From Xiphydria camelus (taxonomy: Eukaryota > Arthropoda > Insecta > Hymenoptera > Xiphydriidae), in assembly GCA_963678675.1 (NCBI GenBank), contig OY783200.1, forward strand, positions 4,228,501-4,292,500: a DNA stretch of 64,000 bases, in the 5' to 3' direction. Each line of letters opens with the position of its first letter. Position 1 is the stretch's first letter. The notes beneath the pieces were generated by a model. That model was not told the origin of the DNA. It worked only from the letters and a program-made list of their open reading frames with translations, and did no database searches. The translations under genes were made by a program, and so were the position numbers. This document shows positions 37,601 to 51,500 of the stretch, in pieces.

Positions 37601-40600
37601 GACCAGTCGCCCCTCAAATCGAAGCGACATGCCGCCGCCGCCGTTGGTCTTATCTACAATCAATATGTACGCACGCTGATTTCAGACTTTACCGTTTGAT
37701 CTAAGCCGTTCGCGTCTATAGACACAGTGTCGATGAAAGCTACCGTTTGTCGTGCAAACATATCGTTACCGTTATCGCCGCCGAGTGCTTCGTCCGTCCG
37801 AGAAAGGCGTCCGACTGCGTTCTCGACCGGAACGCGCTGGAAGAGATCCGGTCGGGCGGCTTTCGCAGGATAGTACGAAGGATCGACGCGATTTGGCGAA
37901 GAGGTTCGGAAATTCTTCGCAAGTTGGTTTCAGTGCGGAAGAATCGGAAGAAGTTTCGATGCAAGGATCGAGTTGGTCAACTGATGATTGGTTTTCTCGG
38001 TTAGCCAAAGATCGATCGAGACGAATCGCGTGACGTAACGAAGGCCAGCGCTGCTCGCAGCGCAAAACCATTATCACCAGTCATCGAAGGCTCGTTACGA
38101 ATTCGTCGCAAGGTTAATCCGCCATCGCGTCCCTGGCCATCCTTGTCCGCTGCAGCACCCCGATCTTCGGCCCGCCGCAAAAACCCCGACCAGAACCGAT
38201 CACCCGAGACCGACACGTGCGAGATCTTTTCGCAACACTCGCTGCCCGGTTTGCACGTGTCCGGGTAGGCCAACGTACCGGCCACGAGATGCCAACGCTG
38301 CGGCAACGTGATCTGGTCCTGGCTTCGTCCAAAGGCCTTATTAGCCGGGGTCCTTTGCGCGCGGGAGTACCGTTAGTCGCTGTACGACGGGGCATCGCGA
38401 TGCCATGCCGTCTTGCGAGTTTTCAATAGCCGGTCAAAGTCCCCGCGGGCCCATGTGGCCCCGACTTGTTCCCTCCTTTCACGAGTTCCAACGGCGATGC
38501 GCGTCGGGAACTCATTGTCTCTCCCTACCGCCTTCGGTGGTGGATGAGATTGGAAGAGGCACGTGCTTTGGATGTCGCGGTGGAGAACCGTTTCGAAGCC
38601 TGCCCGGTGGTTTTCAATGGTAGAGCAAAGTCCGCGTGGGATGATCCTGACGTTGACCTGTTCTCAAACCAGCGCCGATGCGTTTGGATGATTTGGGTTT
38701 GCTTTTTCTTCCTCTTCTCTGGATGAAAAGATGCGAGAAGGTGGAATCATTTAAAAACTTGACTGCTTGTGGGTTTTCAATACAGAAGCAAAGTCTACGT
38801 GAGATGATGTCGACTTCAGAACCAGTTCTCCTTCCCTTCCCCCGGTACTCGAAAGCAGAACGTTGTTTACTCGTCACTAGCCGCGAGTACGAGCGAATGT
38901 TTATCTCGCTCGGCATTGTCAACGCAGAAGTTCCGTTAACCTCGCGAAGCGGTGTCACGATATACCGCCTTATAAGTCTCGGATGGGTAACCAAAGACCC
39001 CGGGTCGTCTCATCGGAGCGGCGATTCTGTCCTATTGGCAAAGAGTCTTCGGGGCACCTTTCACGAACCACAACGCCGGGACGTGATACCAGTCGTTTCC
39101 TTCTTCTGTGCCTGAAAGGTCGTCAGAAGGAAAAAAAGAGACAGCAAATCGCGGTCGTACGAAATAAGAGAGAGTTCGTCACGCGTATCTCTGTTAATTG
39201 GGGATCGGTCCTCGTGGACAATGACGCTCCTAAAAAGGAGACGCCAGGAAGGAGCCTGTATTTGGGCGAGAGAAACCGGATAAGATTTCGGTGTCTAATT
39301 TCTCCAACGAGGCACATGCCAGGAGAGCTCACCAAGTGCACGATTCTTGACTGACGGGGCCGAGATACCGGCTGAATGAACGAGTAAAAAGAAACACGAA
39401 CCCAACGACCAAACACGTGTTTTGCCTAGACATTGCCGACGACACCAAGGCCTTGATATTGAATCCTATGACGTCTTGCGTCTTCATAACACGTCTCTCC
39501 CCGTCCACAAATTGCCGAAGGAAGAAGGCCCAATGATGATATCTCATCGGGTTCAACGGTGCCTCGAAAGTGCAAGTTGTGGATGCGTGCTGAGCTCTCG
39601 AATGCCACCAGAAAGGCGATCAAACCGCAGCACACGCTGGGAATACACTTTCAACGTGTTTCGTACCAGCATTACTGGAAGATGAAGACCCTAGATAGAA
39701 TTTCGGGGCGTCTGGCTCTGCGGGAGTGAAGTGGCCTTGCTCGACAAGTGCAGCTACGCGCGCACGGCTGTTCGGGGGGCCACATGGGTTGATGGGGCGA
39801 GTGCAGAGCGTTACCATTTGGGGTCCTACGAGTGCAAGCATTCTCTTGATTCAACGAACCCCACGCGGGGCACGTGACATTTCACGCAAATGAATTAATC
39901 TTGATGCACCGAGGGTACAGCTGCAGGAGTTGTGAAGCCCTGGGGCACGAGCACACAAATGACCTTTGAAACGGGTTTCTCAAAGTTGCCCCGCAGTTCA
40001 TAGACGCGCATCCGCCTTACGAGGCTCGAAATTCCGAGCAAGGACGTGGCCCGTCGTTTATCCCTGCCGCGACGGGGCAGGGGGTTAGCCGAGAACATTG
40101 TTTCGGACCGATCCAGCCAAAGTGGAACGAGACTAAATGGGCTTTCCTCCTTCGTTCGATTAAATCGTATCCCGCGTCAGTAAAGGTCCAACCGGTCCCC
40201 GCTGATGAAATTGGACGCACTACGGGTGCATAATTCCCGAGTTGGCCCGACGTCCGTGTCGAACTGGAGTAAGACAACATGGAAATTATTGTGGTTCGGT
40301 CTGAATCTCTCGAGGACGGTCCACGGGAGGGACGCGGCGTTGGAACGAAGGAGAGGGGGAGTGGGGGCAGAGATGAGAGAGAGGATTCCTTTCACCTCCC
40401 ACCACGAAAACATAATGCCGCGGATGGAACGAAGCCGTGGCACGAGCTTCGGCCGTGGTTGGCGGGACGAAGCGAGCCGCGGGTCAGCCCGGTCATCGGC
40501 CCCCGCGAGCCCTTCGAGGACCACAACACGGACGACAGTGCGCGTCTTGCGTGAACTCTCTCGTGTATTCGTACCGAGGTAATTGCGACAAAGAGCGTTC

Positions 40601-42537
40601 GAAAAATTGAAATTTCTATTTCCCGCCTTGCGCATCACATTCAACATGGCGGTCCATGGCGCCAATGCGCGCGCAATCTCTCGGCGTTTTCTCCACCGCG
40701 AGTAAATATTTGTATGTCGACCACGTGAGAAGATTCAATGAATTATTTTTATTTTCAAGTAAAGACTGAGGGCTTCATTTAATTCTCGGAACATTCCGCT
40801 TACCGCACGATGGAGTTGCATTCGCGTAGCGCGACATTTAAACGTCCCTTCTATTATTCGCATCCCCCCACTCTGTCCACAGCGGCAGTTAGCATGCTGC
40901 AACGACCGAGCGATAGACAAAGGATCTAGAAAATAATGAGCACGCGCTTGCCGGCGTCAATGGCGATCCGGTACACGTGCACGCGCCATCTCGGCGTGTA
41001 AACATTTATATTTATACGTATACACGTGCGGTGACGAATGACTCATTCGCTCGAGACTTTTAAAACGAATCTTCTCATTCCGAGAGATGAAAACAATGCA
41101 GAATGCAGACTTCCCAGCTGCTTTCGTTTCATTTTAGAGGAAATAGAGGAAATCTGAGCGAAAAAAGGTGTCAATTTTAATTATAAAAGATCTACAATAA
41201 ATTAGATACACGTAGTAGTTTTTAAAAAGTAACAATTTTTAAGGTGTACAATAAAACACCAATATTTATTAAACAAATGAAGGATATTTTTGTAACTTGA
41301 ATCTGAATATCGTGATCTGATTTAAGGAAATGGGAATCTAGTTTCCGGTAAGAAACATTATTTCAATTAGGCTTTTATAGTTTAAACGAAATATTGATGC
41401 AGGTAGATAAAGTAGAGATTTATACTACAATTTTATTTAAAAAAAATGAAATTGACCATTTGGACCCGTTCTACATAATCCGAAACGACGAAAAGATAAA
41501 CTCAACTAAGGAGCTGAATAATAGTGGTTTTAGAGAAAAAATATTGAATTATAGAGGAAAAAGGAGAAACTCGCGAGTTTTTGGGTGAAAAGGGGCACGC
41601 TTAAAAAATAGGGGAATATAGAGAAACGAGGAATATGTAGATCGATTATTTATAGATACCTATACGCGGAATAAAAAAATTCGGTAGCGTTTCCCGCCAA
41701 ATATTACACATTTGAGGGGGAAACTCGCGAGTTTTAAAGTGAAAAAAGGTAAACTTAAAAAATAGGGGAATAAAGGGGAATGAGGATAATATGTAGATCG
41801 ATCATTTATAAATGCGAAATCAACCAAATACTTTAGCACATCGCAAAGTTCTGAACCGGGTATATTTACAGAAAAATGTGCCGCAACTTTCGAACTCCTT
41901 CCGCGTAAACAAACCGCCACATGCATCCCCCCCACCCGTCCAGTCTACCGCCATACGCCGCGAGAGACAAATAAGAAGGATCGAGAAATGCGCGCGCACG
42001 CGCTCTCTCTCGGGAGAAAAATTCGTCGTTTCTCCAAACGCAGCGAGGCATAGGTACGCCGCGCATAAATATTCATTTCCCGGCGACTTTACGAGCGTTC
42101 GACTGGACGCGAGAAGACGCGTGGGCATTTCCTTATTTAGAAGCGGAGAAATCGCTGCGCGCGCGCGCTCGACGTGCGCGGGTCTGCCGCGCGGACGCGA
42201 ATGGCGCTGGGCGGCAAATTTGAAATTGCTTCGATTGGAAAGAACGGCTATCACCGCGTTCTCCGAGTTTCCACCGTGATTATCGAAACCGCTCGTTAGA
42301 TTTGAATTGTAAGCCCCGTCCGAAGAACGCTCCCACAGCCAAAGATCGTTGGCCCACGCCCGATCGATCGTGCGTTTCACACACAGTCGCACGATCCGTA
42401 ATTATCGTTCCCCCTCGTTAGTCACCTGCGATCGATTTCGACGGGAGACCGGAGCGGAGAGAGATCTGTACGCGTACACGGGAGAAAAAAGAAGAGGGGA
42501 AAGGTCGTCGACACTGAGACCGCCGTCGTTCCCGAAA

Positions 42538-42583
<46 letters not shown>

Positions 42584-45500
42584 AGAGGACGCGCTTAGAA
42601 ATTCAACCGTGAGTTCTGTCGATTTCCTCCTGGCGGAACCCGACCACCGAATGTCGATTTGCCCGATGCGTAGGTGCGTTATTGGGCGAAGAGCTGGGGA
42701 ACCGGTTTTCGTCGGGACGCATTTTCTCGGAAATATGCATTGGGACTTCCATTCGTTGCTTCTGCGTCGCCCCCTTAAATTGTCGAGGTCCTTAAAAGGG
42801 CGATCGAACGATCCCGGGTTATTATCGGGATCGGTGAGAAAAGATCTACAGTGCGATAAAAGTTTCCGAGGAGTTCCTACGAATGATTTTCAGATCGCAG
42901 GCTTCACAGCCTTCATTTATTCCATTTTAGAGGAAATAGAGGAAGTATTTATTTAAAAAAAAGGACAGTTTTCATTAAAAACAAAAAAAATCTTCCAGAA
43001 ATCAGAAACGTGCAGTGGTTTAAAAATAAGTTTTTAAGATGTAGGATATTTTTGTAACTTAAAAATGTATCTTCTATTATCCAATTTAAATCTGAGTATC
43101 ACAATCAAGGGACCATTTTTAAAATCTGACCTCCGCTAAGAAACATCCATTCGACTATGTCATTATATTTTAAACGAAGTATAGATACAGTTAGATAAAG
43201 TAGGAGTAGTATCGTTTTAGCAAAAAAAAAGAGAGGAAGAAAAGGAAGACTATTTTGACCTTTTTTACGTAATTTAAAACGATGGAAAGACAAACTTAAC
43301 TAAAAAGCTGAAAAGTAAGTAAATTCAGAGAAAAAATATTGAATTATGAAGAAAAATCAGGAAAATCGCGGGTTTTAGAGTAAAAAAGGAGAAACTTAAA
43401 AAATAGGAAAATGAAAGGAAATAGGGGACACATCGTGAAGCCTGAAGATTGGGCCATAACAGCGAAATCCGTACGAGGGGACTTCTCTTTACGGCGTGCC
43501 GTAGAAAGATGACCCCTCGAAAATATTTGCGCGAAACTTGCCACCGACAGCTTTCGTACACTCCGTTACTTTCGAAGAAAGTTTCCCTCTTCCTCCTCCC
43601 GTACACGATACCGTAAGCCTGCATTCTGGGATCTGCATGCACCATTACGAGGAGGGGGCGTGAGCCGCTTACCGATATCGACACTAGCTACCTACACACT
43701 TCCCCAGCGAATCGATTTCTACGATCGGCCTAGAATAGCAATGAATAGCCGTCCCGAGACGGAAATTGAATAAGAGTAAAACGGCTACGAAAATCCAAGT
43801 CGATCGACCGTAAAGATCGAGACGATTATCAGCGAAATGAACGAGAAAAATGACGAGACCAAGCGTACCACTCCTCGCCGAGTAGCGCCCGATAACGTAT
43901 TCACATATGCGGAGCACCACGCGCGTAGGTACAAGGTATGCGAGGTGAAATCCATATCTCCAGACGTCTACGAGCCGCGCGAGCATAACGCCGCGTGTGA
44001 TAAGGCTGCTATACAGAGTGTGTCTCATTCCACAGCGTGTACCGCTACGCTGTTAAAAGGATTTATATGTAAATTTACTAGACATTTTCTATACAAAAGT
44101 ACCTACTACAAAATTGCAAATCAAGCGCAATAATGTAAATCACTATGAATTATTCGTAATTTTCGAAAAGAGTTTTGAATTTTACGTTTTGGTAGATATA
44201 TTTTAAGTGGTTTTGCGGTAAATTTGAATCAAATCTATAAATAGTAAATTTAAATATTTCAATCGCGTATAGTAATTTCAATGAATAAACTTATATGATA
44301 AAAACTTCATAAAAGTAACATGAAGTTTACTGCAAAAACTTTTCACAGTGAAAAGCAAGCCAAACAGAGAGAAGTTCGCTAGATGTGTGTCAACTGTTGT
44401 CACACAGTGAAGCAATCAACGCAATACCTTCCCCAAAATGTCAAGCTTATCATCTAGTATAACAGTGACCATTGTACTCCCGGCGACACGGATTCTGTCG
44501 TTGGTGACTTTTTAAAATGTCACTTTCAAACGTATCTACCAACCAATGATCAATCAATTCTCATGCTTTTTCATTAACCAGGGCAAACGTCGTCCTAGCT
44601 AACGAGAGCATGAGAATTAATTGCCCATTGGCTGGTAAGTTTATAAATATTATTTTAAAAAGTCACCAGCGACAAAATCCACGACACTAGGAGTACTCTT
44701 CTCTCCGTGCGCGCGAAAAGTGAGCCTGACTCAACTTTTAGCTCGCGGATACACGGCCGCATACCTATGCCCCGTTGGCGCATGCGCTCGCCGCTAGCCC
44801 TATTTCCTAGAACGACCCGTGTGACCCTGTTCCCGCTACGCCTACTTCTCCTGCTCCCGGCGCTACGGGTGTTAAAATCGTATGTACGCGTAAGCGGGGT
44901 GGGGGGAGGGATCAACGCGAGCAACAGAGAGGTAGGTACATGCGAGAGTCCGTCCGGCCTCTAGACAGAGACGAGGCTAGGACCGGTGCGCATCCACTTC
45001 GGGCCAAGACCGACCCGACGACTCCGAACAGTACGCGCTGTGCCCCTCCTCCCCTCCCACCGCCTCACGAAACCCCCATCCAGCGCCTCCTCGCGGCATC
45101 ATCCATTCACGTCCGTATTATTGTTATCGCCGTAACGATCACCCGCGCGCGAGAGAAGATTCCCGCGGATGAAACACTATGCCACCGCGCGGCGGCGAAG
45201 AAGTCGAGAGAGTCGTGTTCTTCGTGCCTACATCCTTTTAGGGCAACCTCCGGGCCACACGGCAGAGGCGGCCCCGTCGCCGCGTAAACACAAGGGTCGA
45301 CGTTTTCAGCGCGGCTCATACGGCTCCGCGTCGGAATGGAAAGCTAAAAATCACGAGAGCCGGTCGAGCGCCTCGCGGCCGGTCCCGAACGACTTCGGGC
45401 TCTCGTTGTTTACCCCCTGCCGGACCTTGGAAGTCTTCGCGTCGACGACCAATGGGCGAGCCTGCCGACGCGTATACAGATACGAGGGACGATCCGGGAG

Positions 45501-48500
45501 GAGATTGGCTAGAGCGTGGGCCGAAGTGTGGGCCGGGATAGAGGTCGTGCGCGTGCTCGGCACCCGATCACCACTGTCGGTCGCACCGACCAGGGGCCAT
45601 CTACGTTGCTGTGCCGTTTCGGACTCAAGCGGGACCACGAAACGCGCGGCGATAGTCGCACGGAGCCGGATGACTGTCGCCGCATCGGGGGTCGATTATC
45701 CCGGAGCGCTCCGCGACTCTTGCCGCGGCAAGGGTACCTGCGCATGCGGTAGATATCGCTTGCTGAATGCAATAGTGGCACAAGTCAAAAAGAAATTAAT
45801 TCTGACATTTTTTGTGGTTACTAGAGTTCATTGTTGATGAAATGTCAGAATTCTTTTTTTTTTGACTTGTGCCACTATTGCATTCAACAAGCGATATAGA
45901 GGTTCTGGTAAGGAGAGTCGGAGAGACTGGGAGTGCTCACTCAGGCTCGGTGAAGTAACCTGCGCAGCCCGAGCAGCAGCCGAAGCGGCCCGAAGCCGTT
46001 CACGAGAAGGAATGCGGCCGTATTAAAGGGCGCGAGGAAGGGGCGCGGCAAGGGGGGAGTATGAGGGTTGGAGAGGGGGTCAGAGGGGGTCGAGAGCCTA
46101 CTCGAACTAGCGACGGCTTGGAACGAACAAATAACGCGTGTCTGCAGAGCGTCTGGCGTTGCGTAGCTTACAGTTCGACTAATCGACGAAAAGAAATATG
46201 TGGAGAGAATGTGAGTTCTGAAAATTCATTAACGCGTCTTGATTCGATTCTACGTTTAAACGGAGATTGAAACGTGGCGATAACCGCGCGCGTTGAATTC
46301 CTCTTTCATAGTTTCGACGAAGAGATCAGTTGGTTTGATATCGGTGATAAGACCACGTGTATCTCTCGACTGTAAACATTTACGGTTGTGAAGGGTGTCC
46401 CCGCACAGAAAAAATGATTATGCAGTCTCAGCAAAACCGAGTTTTGCTGGGAACTTTTTGCTACCATAACAGAAATATTATCTGTGGCAGCAAAAATGTT
46501 CAATAATAACAAATCAAAGTTAAATCACAGTGCAACATATATATTTTGCTGCCACACGTAATATTTTCGTCATGATAGCAAGACATTCTCAGCAAAGCCT
46601 AGTTCTGTTAAAACTGCAAAATCATTTTTTTCCGCGCGAGTATGGTAATTCGGTCTTATCATTCATTTAGTTTCCAGCAGATTCGACAAATTTAGACAAA
46701 ATTATTTACCCGGTACTTTCTCATTTTTCGTTTTCGGCCTTATTTAAGCTAGAGAATGTTATTTAAAAATGCACCCACGCCATCGTCCTGTAAGACCATC
46801 TCTCTCGCACTCGTTACTTGGCATAAGTGCGTCTCTCTGGCTCTTCGATGACGTCACAATTTTGTAGAGAAACGCACTTATAACATTGCAAATAATTATT
46901 TTTTCGGGCATTTTCTCTTCCACACGTGATATTGAATATGTATATGTGGATTACGAATTATTTTTTTACGCAAATACCGAACTCGATATTCTCGCTTTCC
47001 GCACTCGTCCGATTTAAGTTTTACGAGTCGACGGGGAAACTCGATCGGGTAAAAATTTTGGTACCTCCGAAAAGCGTATTTTTTTCTCCGCCCGCCAATT
47101 AATCACGCCATTCACGTTCGCGTTCCACTTCGGGCCACGCGAGAGCGCTCCTCCCTCGAAATCGTGGCCCGCGACCCGGCGGGAGAGGACTTTCGAAACG
47201 TCCGGCGACGAAGCGTGCGCGCGCGGCCCGAGGATTCCCGAAACCGCGTAAAAATAAACCTCGACGCCCGCGCGGCTCTCGACTCGTATCGAAGGATTTT
47301 TGCAGATGCGCAGTGCGCGCGTGTGATGATGCCGAAGCCTCGAGAACGTACTCGGATGATTCACGGCACGCTGCGACAGACACCAGGTGCTACGTCAGTG
47401 TTCAGAGATCTGAGAAGATTCCCAATTCACAAACGGGGCAATTTCCTCGCGGCACTAAAATTGCCGGCACTTCCGCTCGAAATAATTGGAAGATGGTAGG
47501 TTTCAGAGGTGGACACGATCCGGTTCAATTTTCAACGAAGATTATCTCATTACCTGTGGTCTTTTGACCTGGATTGGTATAGACCTTTTTTGTAGATCGA
47601 AACGTGATCTTCAAAAAAGTATTTACCAACATAGTCCAAAAGTTCATAGGTGACGAAATAATAGCCGTCGAAGCTGATAGCTTGTAACTTAAGAGAATCA
47701 AAATCGTATGATTTCGGAACGAGGCGATTATCTCGTTATCCATGGACTTTAGCTCAAAATTGACACAATACTTTTTTGTAGATCACTTTTCGATCTACAA
47801 AAAAGGTCTATACGAAAATGTCTCGAAAGTCCACAAGTAACGAGATAATTGCATCCGAAGTGAACGCAATTTTTCCCTCTCGTCCGCGCGTACATACGAA
47901 TACATGCGTGTAACGCGAGAGCGCCGAAGTCACGCTACGACGAAATGCAATATCCCCCCTCCTCCCTTCGCCCACCTCCCGTCGCGCGGCAATGCCCTGG
48001 TTTCTATTGGCTCGCCAGACATTTTTTATATAGGCTCGGTGCACCGTACGCACGTCACACGGTACACACGAACACGCGCGCGATCGTACTATACGTAGGT
48101 GCAATAAAGTTGAAAATAGCTATTCCGCCGAGCGGCGAGAAACGGAGCAGAGAGCGCTCGAAGGTTTAACGAAGGTTATGGGGGACTGCTGGATATATTA
48201 TCATTAGGCACGACAATTAGCGACGCTCGGCGCGACCGTGACTTCGCGATGCCGGTCCAAGTGTCGTTAAAAATCGATCGTCGCTGTGTTAAAACTTAAA
48301 CGCGAAGCGGCGAATTAATGAGAATTTTTTTAAATTTCATTTGTGTAAAGAAGTAGTGAACGTACAACGTGGCGAGTTTGCTCCTGATCGCCGTGCTTTA
48401 AAGTGGGAGTCGGGGGCCAACTTGCAATGGCCCAAGTTCGACCCACCCAATTTTGGAAGAGTTACACACACATGCGGCGTTACGCCACTGAGACTTCTTC

Positions 48501-51500
48501 AACCGCGCGCTGGTCAAACGTGCGTAACTGGGTTGCGTGTGATCCGCGTGGTTCGAGAAATAACCCTATCACCAGCGATCATGGGTGGCCGACGAAGAAA
48601 TTATTCATCGCGCGTCGCCGGGGTTGCCACGTCTATGGGACACGCGGTTCTTCTATATGTACATATATACGTATGTATGTACGGAGTTCGCTCATGCTCG
48701 AAGTCCTGCGAATCGGGCAGGTCACGTGTGAAACGATACGGCCTAACATTTCGCTGCGTCCTTCGATACAGTTCCTATTTCGATAATGTAGAGGCTCATT
48801 AATTCCTGCTTGAAAGAATGACTTAAGATTTAAAAATCGATGCTTCTCGGAATTGTATCTCGAAACCCGAGTGAAATTCGAAAAAATCTCAAAGACGAAA
48901 GTTGTTCAACTCTAAAAGTTGAACAACTTTTGTGTTTACACTTTTTCCGTGTCTCACTCCGTTTTCGAGATAATATTTCGGAGTCCCTCCTGCTCCGAAA
49001 TGACATCTCGAAAGCTGAACGAGATACGATAAAACTTTCAAAACGAAAGTTACTTGACTTCGAGAGCTGAACAACTTTTGCCTTTACACTTTTATCGTAT
49101 TTCGCTCCGTTTTCGAGAAATACCATTTCAGAGACCTTTCTGCTCCAAAATTACCTAAATCTCGAAAATTGCGCGAGATACGAAAAAAGTTTAAATATAA
49201 CAATTGTTTGGTTTCAAAAGCTGATAAACTTTTGGCTTTACGCTTTTACCGTATCTTGTTTCGTTCCCGAGATAACATTTCCGAGTCTCTTCTGTTCCGT
49301 AATGGTATCTCAAAAACTGAACGAGATACGATGAAACTTTCAAAACAAAAGTTGTTTGGCTTCGAGAGCTGAACAACTTTTGTCTCTACATTTTTACCGT
49401 ACCTCGCTCCGTTTTCGATATATAGGGTAAAGCGAGGAGAGATGGCACAGTAGGAGAGACGGACCACCAGCGATATCTTTTGCATCGTGGCAACAAGGCC
49501 CGATCCAATCACGTTGACATAGCCGCAGTTAACAGTCGTGCTTTTAAATCCGTTTCTGCTGTTGTTTGTCATTGTTTTTGTTAGTTACAAGCGATCATTG
49601 TTTTTGACTACGCTAAAAATTTTTCTGAGGTTATTTTGTTCGTCAATTAAATCACTAAGGTAAATTTTAGCCTAATGTAGTGCAAAGTACTGGTAAGACG
49701 GGTTTTCTGGTGGACACCTAACCTTAAAACAGGCGTGTATATAGTTTCGTTTAGTAAATATTGTCCGGTCCATCTCTCCTAAGCTTTTAGGAGAGATGGA
49801 CCAGCATTTGCGAGGAGAGATGAACTAAGGCTTTAGGTATGATTTCAGAAAAATGCCCAACAAGTGCAAGCAAAAACTGAACACACCTCCAAGGACTACA
49901 TGGTCTGCGGATTATTTATACCTGGCAATAACATTTTAACATTTTAGCGATATGGAAAATGAATGCGTCGGGTGCAACGAAGATTATCGGCAACCAAGAA
50001 AAAGTATGACTGGCTTAAGTGCGATTTGTGTTTGAAATGGCTGCACGACGACTGCACATCTTATGAAAACATTTGTCAAACGTACGGCATTAAAGCAATC
50101 AAGAAAAAGCGTTAAAAGTTAATAGTCCATCTATCCTACCCCTAATGGTCCAACTCTCCTACACTAAGTAGGACAGATGGACCAATTTAGTATTTTACTT
50201 TTTTCTTTTTGGTGTCATTATGATAAGTGTTTTGTGTTTTTCAACTATACCAAAAGTACGCTAAAGATATTGTTAGTTTTCTGTATTATTTGGTATTTTT
50301 TAATTTTTCGTTAATAAGAAAATATTTTAAATTTTGTAAAACGTGTGCCATCTCTCCTCGCTTTACCCTACCATTTTGGAGTCCTTCTGCTCCGAAATTG
50401 TATCTCAAGAATTAAACGAGTTACGAAAAAAGTTTCAATATAAAAGTTGTTTGGCTTCGAAAGCTGATCAACTTTCACCTTTATACTTTTATTCTATCTC
50501 GCTTCGTTTTCGGCAAAGAATGTCGTTTAGTCGATTAACCCCCAAAAATCAATTAATCCCCCCTACGGCAAAATATCATCACGGCGGAACCCATACATCG
50601 CTCTCTCAATCCACGAACCTTTGCGCGAAGCCCCGGACTCTCCAATCTCGAGTCAGCAGAGCGTGCTGGCTCGCGACAATAAACCGCGACGAACACGTGA
50701 CATTGACATCGAGATCGAGCCTCCCGATCGCGCGCGATTCCGTACACAATATATAACGCGTGTCTGAAGAAATTCAACGCGAATGACGCGGCGGGCTCGT
50801 GCAGCGGTATACGTTTTACGACCAATTACCGTGCTTCGCCCGAATTAATTGGGCCGGTCCCTTGGGCTACACTCTTTTACGACCGCGGAGAGAGCAAGGA
50901 GAGAACTTCGAAAATTTATCCGCTGCGTCCTAAAGTTGACGTATAAAATCACGCAGACATTTCACGGTTCGATCGCTCTTCAATATCGGCGGTAGTACGG
51001 CGAAGTAATTCGAAGCCGGAAGAAAAAAGCATAGCGGTCGACCTTCCAGGTGGACGCGCATGGGTGCGTCCGAGGCGATGCATCTCGGACGGCCACTGCA
51101 AACGCTGATAAAGAACACCGACAATCGTTACGGTTTTGACGTGGTTTCGCGCTCAGCCCTGTTTAAAAAAAACCTATAGATCCTTATAAAATCCTGTGGG
51201 AACCCCACATAATTCCTTGTGGAAATATGGTGTGTATTTGAAATAGCAATTCCATGGAATACATTTTGTCTAGCTGTTATATTACGTATTGAAATAGCAA
51301 AGATTTTATTTCTAACTGCAATAAGTTTTATATACTAGCGACAAAAATTCTACGCTACTGTTTCTTTCGTTGTAATAGTTACATCTTTCCTGCTGTTTCC
51401 GCAAACGAATTTGCTCATCTAACAAATATTTTTACTAAAATGAACTTAATTATGGCACGTGCAGAAATCTCAGTGAACCTGTAAATTATATTTGTTATTG

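Larger units (their letters stand above)
49425..50368 (+). mobile_element. pogo/Tc1-like non-autonomous DNA transposon, 944 bp
   Basis: Perfect 25-bp inverted repeats start GGGTAAAGCGAGGAGAGATG at 49425-49449 and end at 50344-50368. TA flanks both sides (49423-49424, 50369-50370), and removing the element plus one TA restores the host satellite unit. The motif GGAGAGATGGACC recurs subterminally, including a palindrome near 49768-49803. Inside are the first codons and the terminal zinc-finger region of a transposase (listed separately), so it is an internally deleted derivative of a larger pogo-like element. Confidence 0.85.
48833..50522. repeat. satellite-like array, unit about 150 bp, split by a transposon
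   Basis: Units contain ACGAGATACGA, AAAACTTTC, AAAAGTTG, GAGCTGAACAACTTTTG, TTTACACTTTTACCGTATCT, CGCTCCGTTTTCGAGA and GAGTCCTTCTGCTCCGAAAT. GAGATACGA anchors lie at about 48869, 49021, 49175 and 49323. After the 944-bp insertion the next is at about 50418, so the spacing stays near 148-154 bp once the insertion is removed. About five units. Each has an internal hairpin (GTTGTTCAAC / GTTGAACAAC in the first). Confidence 0.8.

Noticed and set aside
45169..45837. 222-codon plus-strand open frame in intron 1
   Set aside because: Runs through CpG-rich sequence into one arm of a hairpin element. Arg-rich, with no recognisable domain and overlapping frames on both strands.
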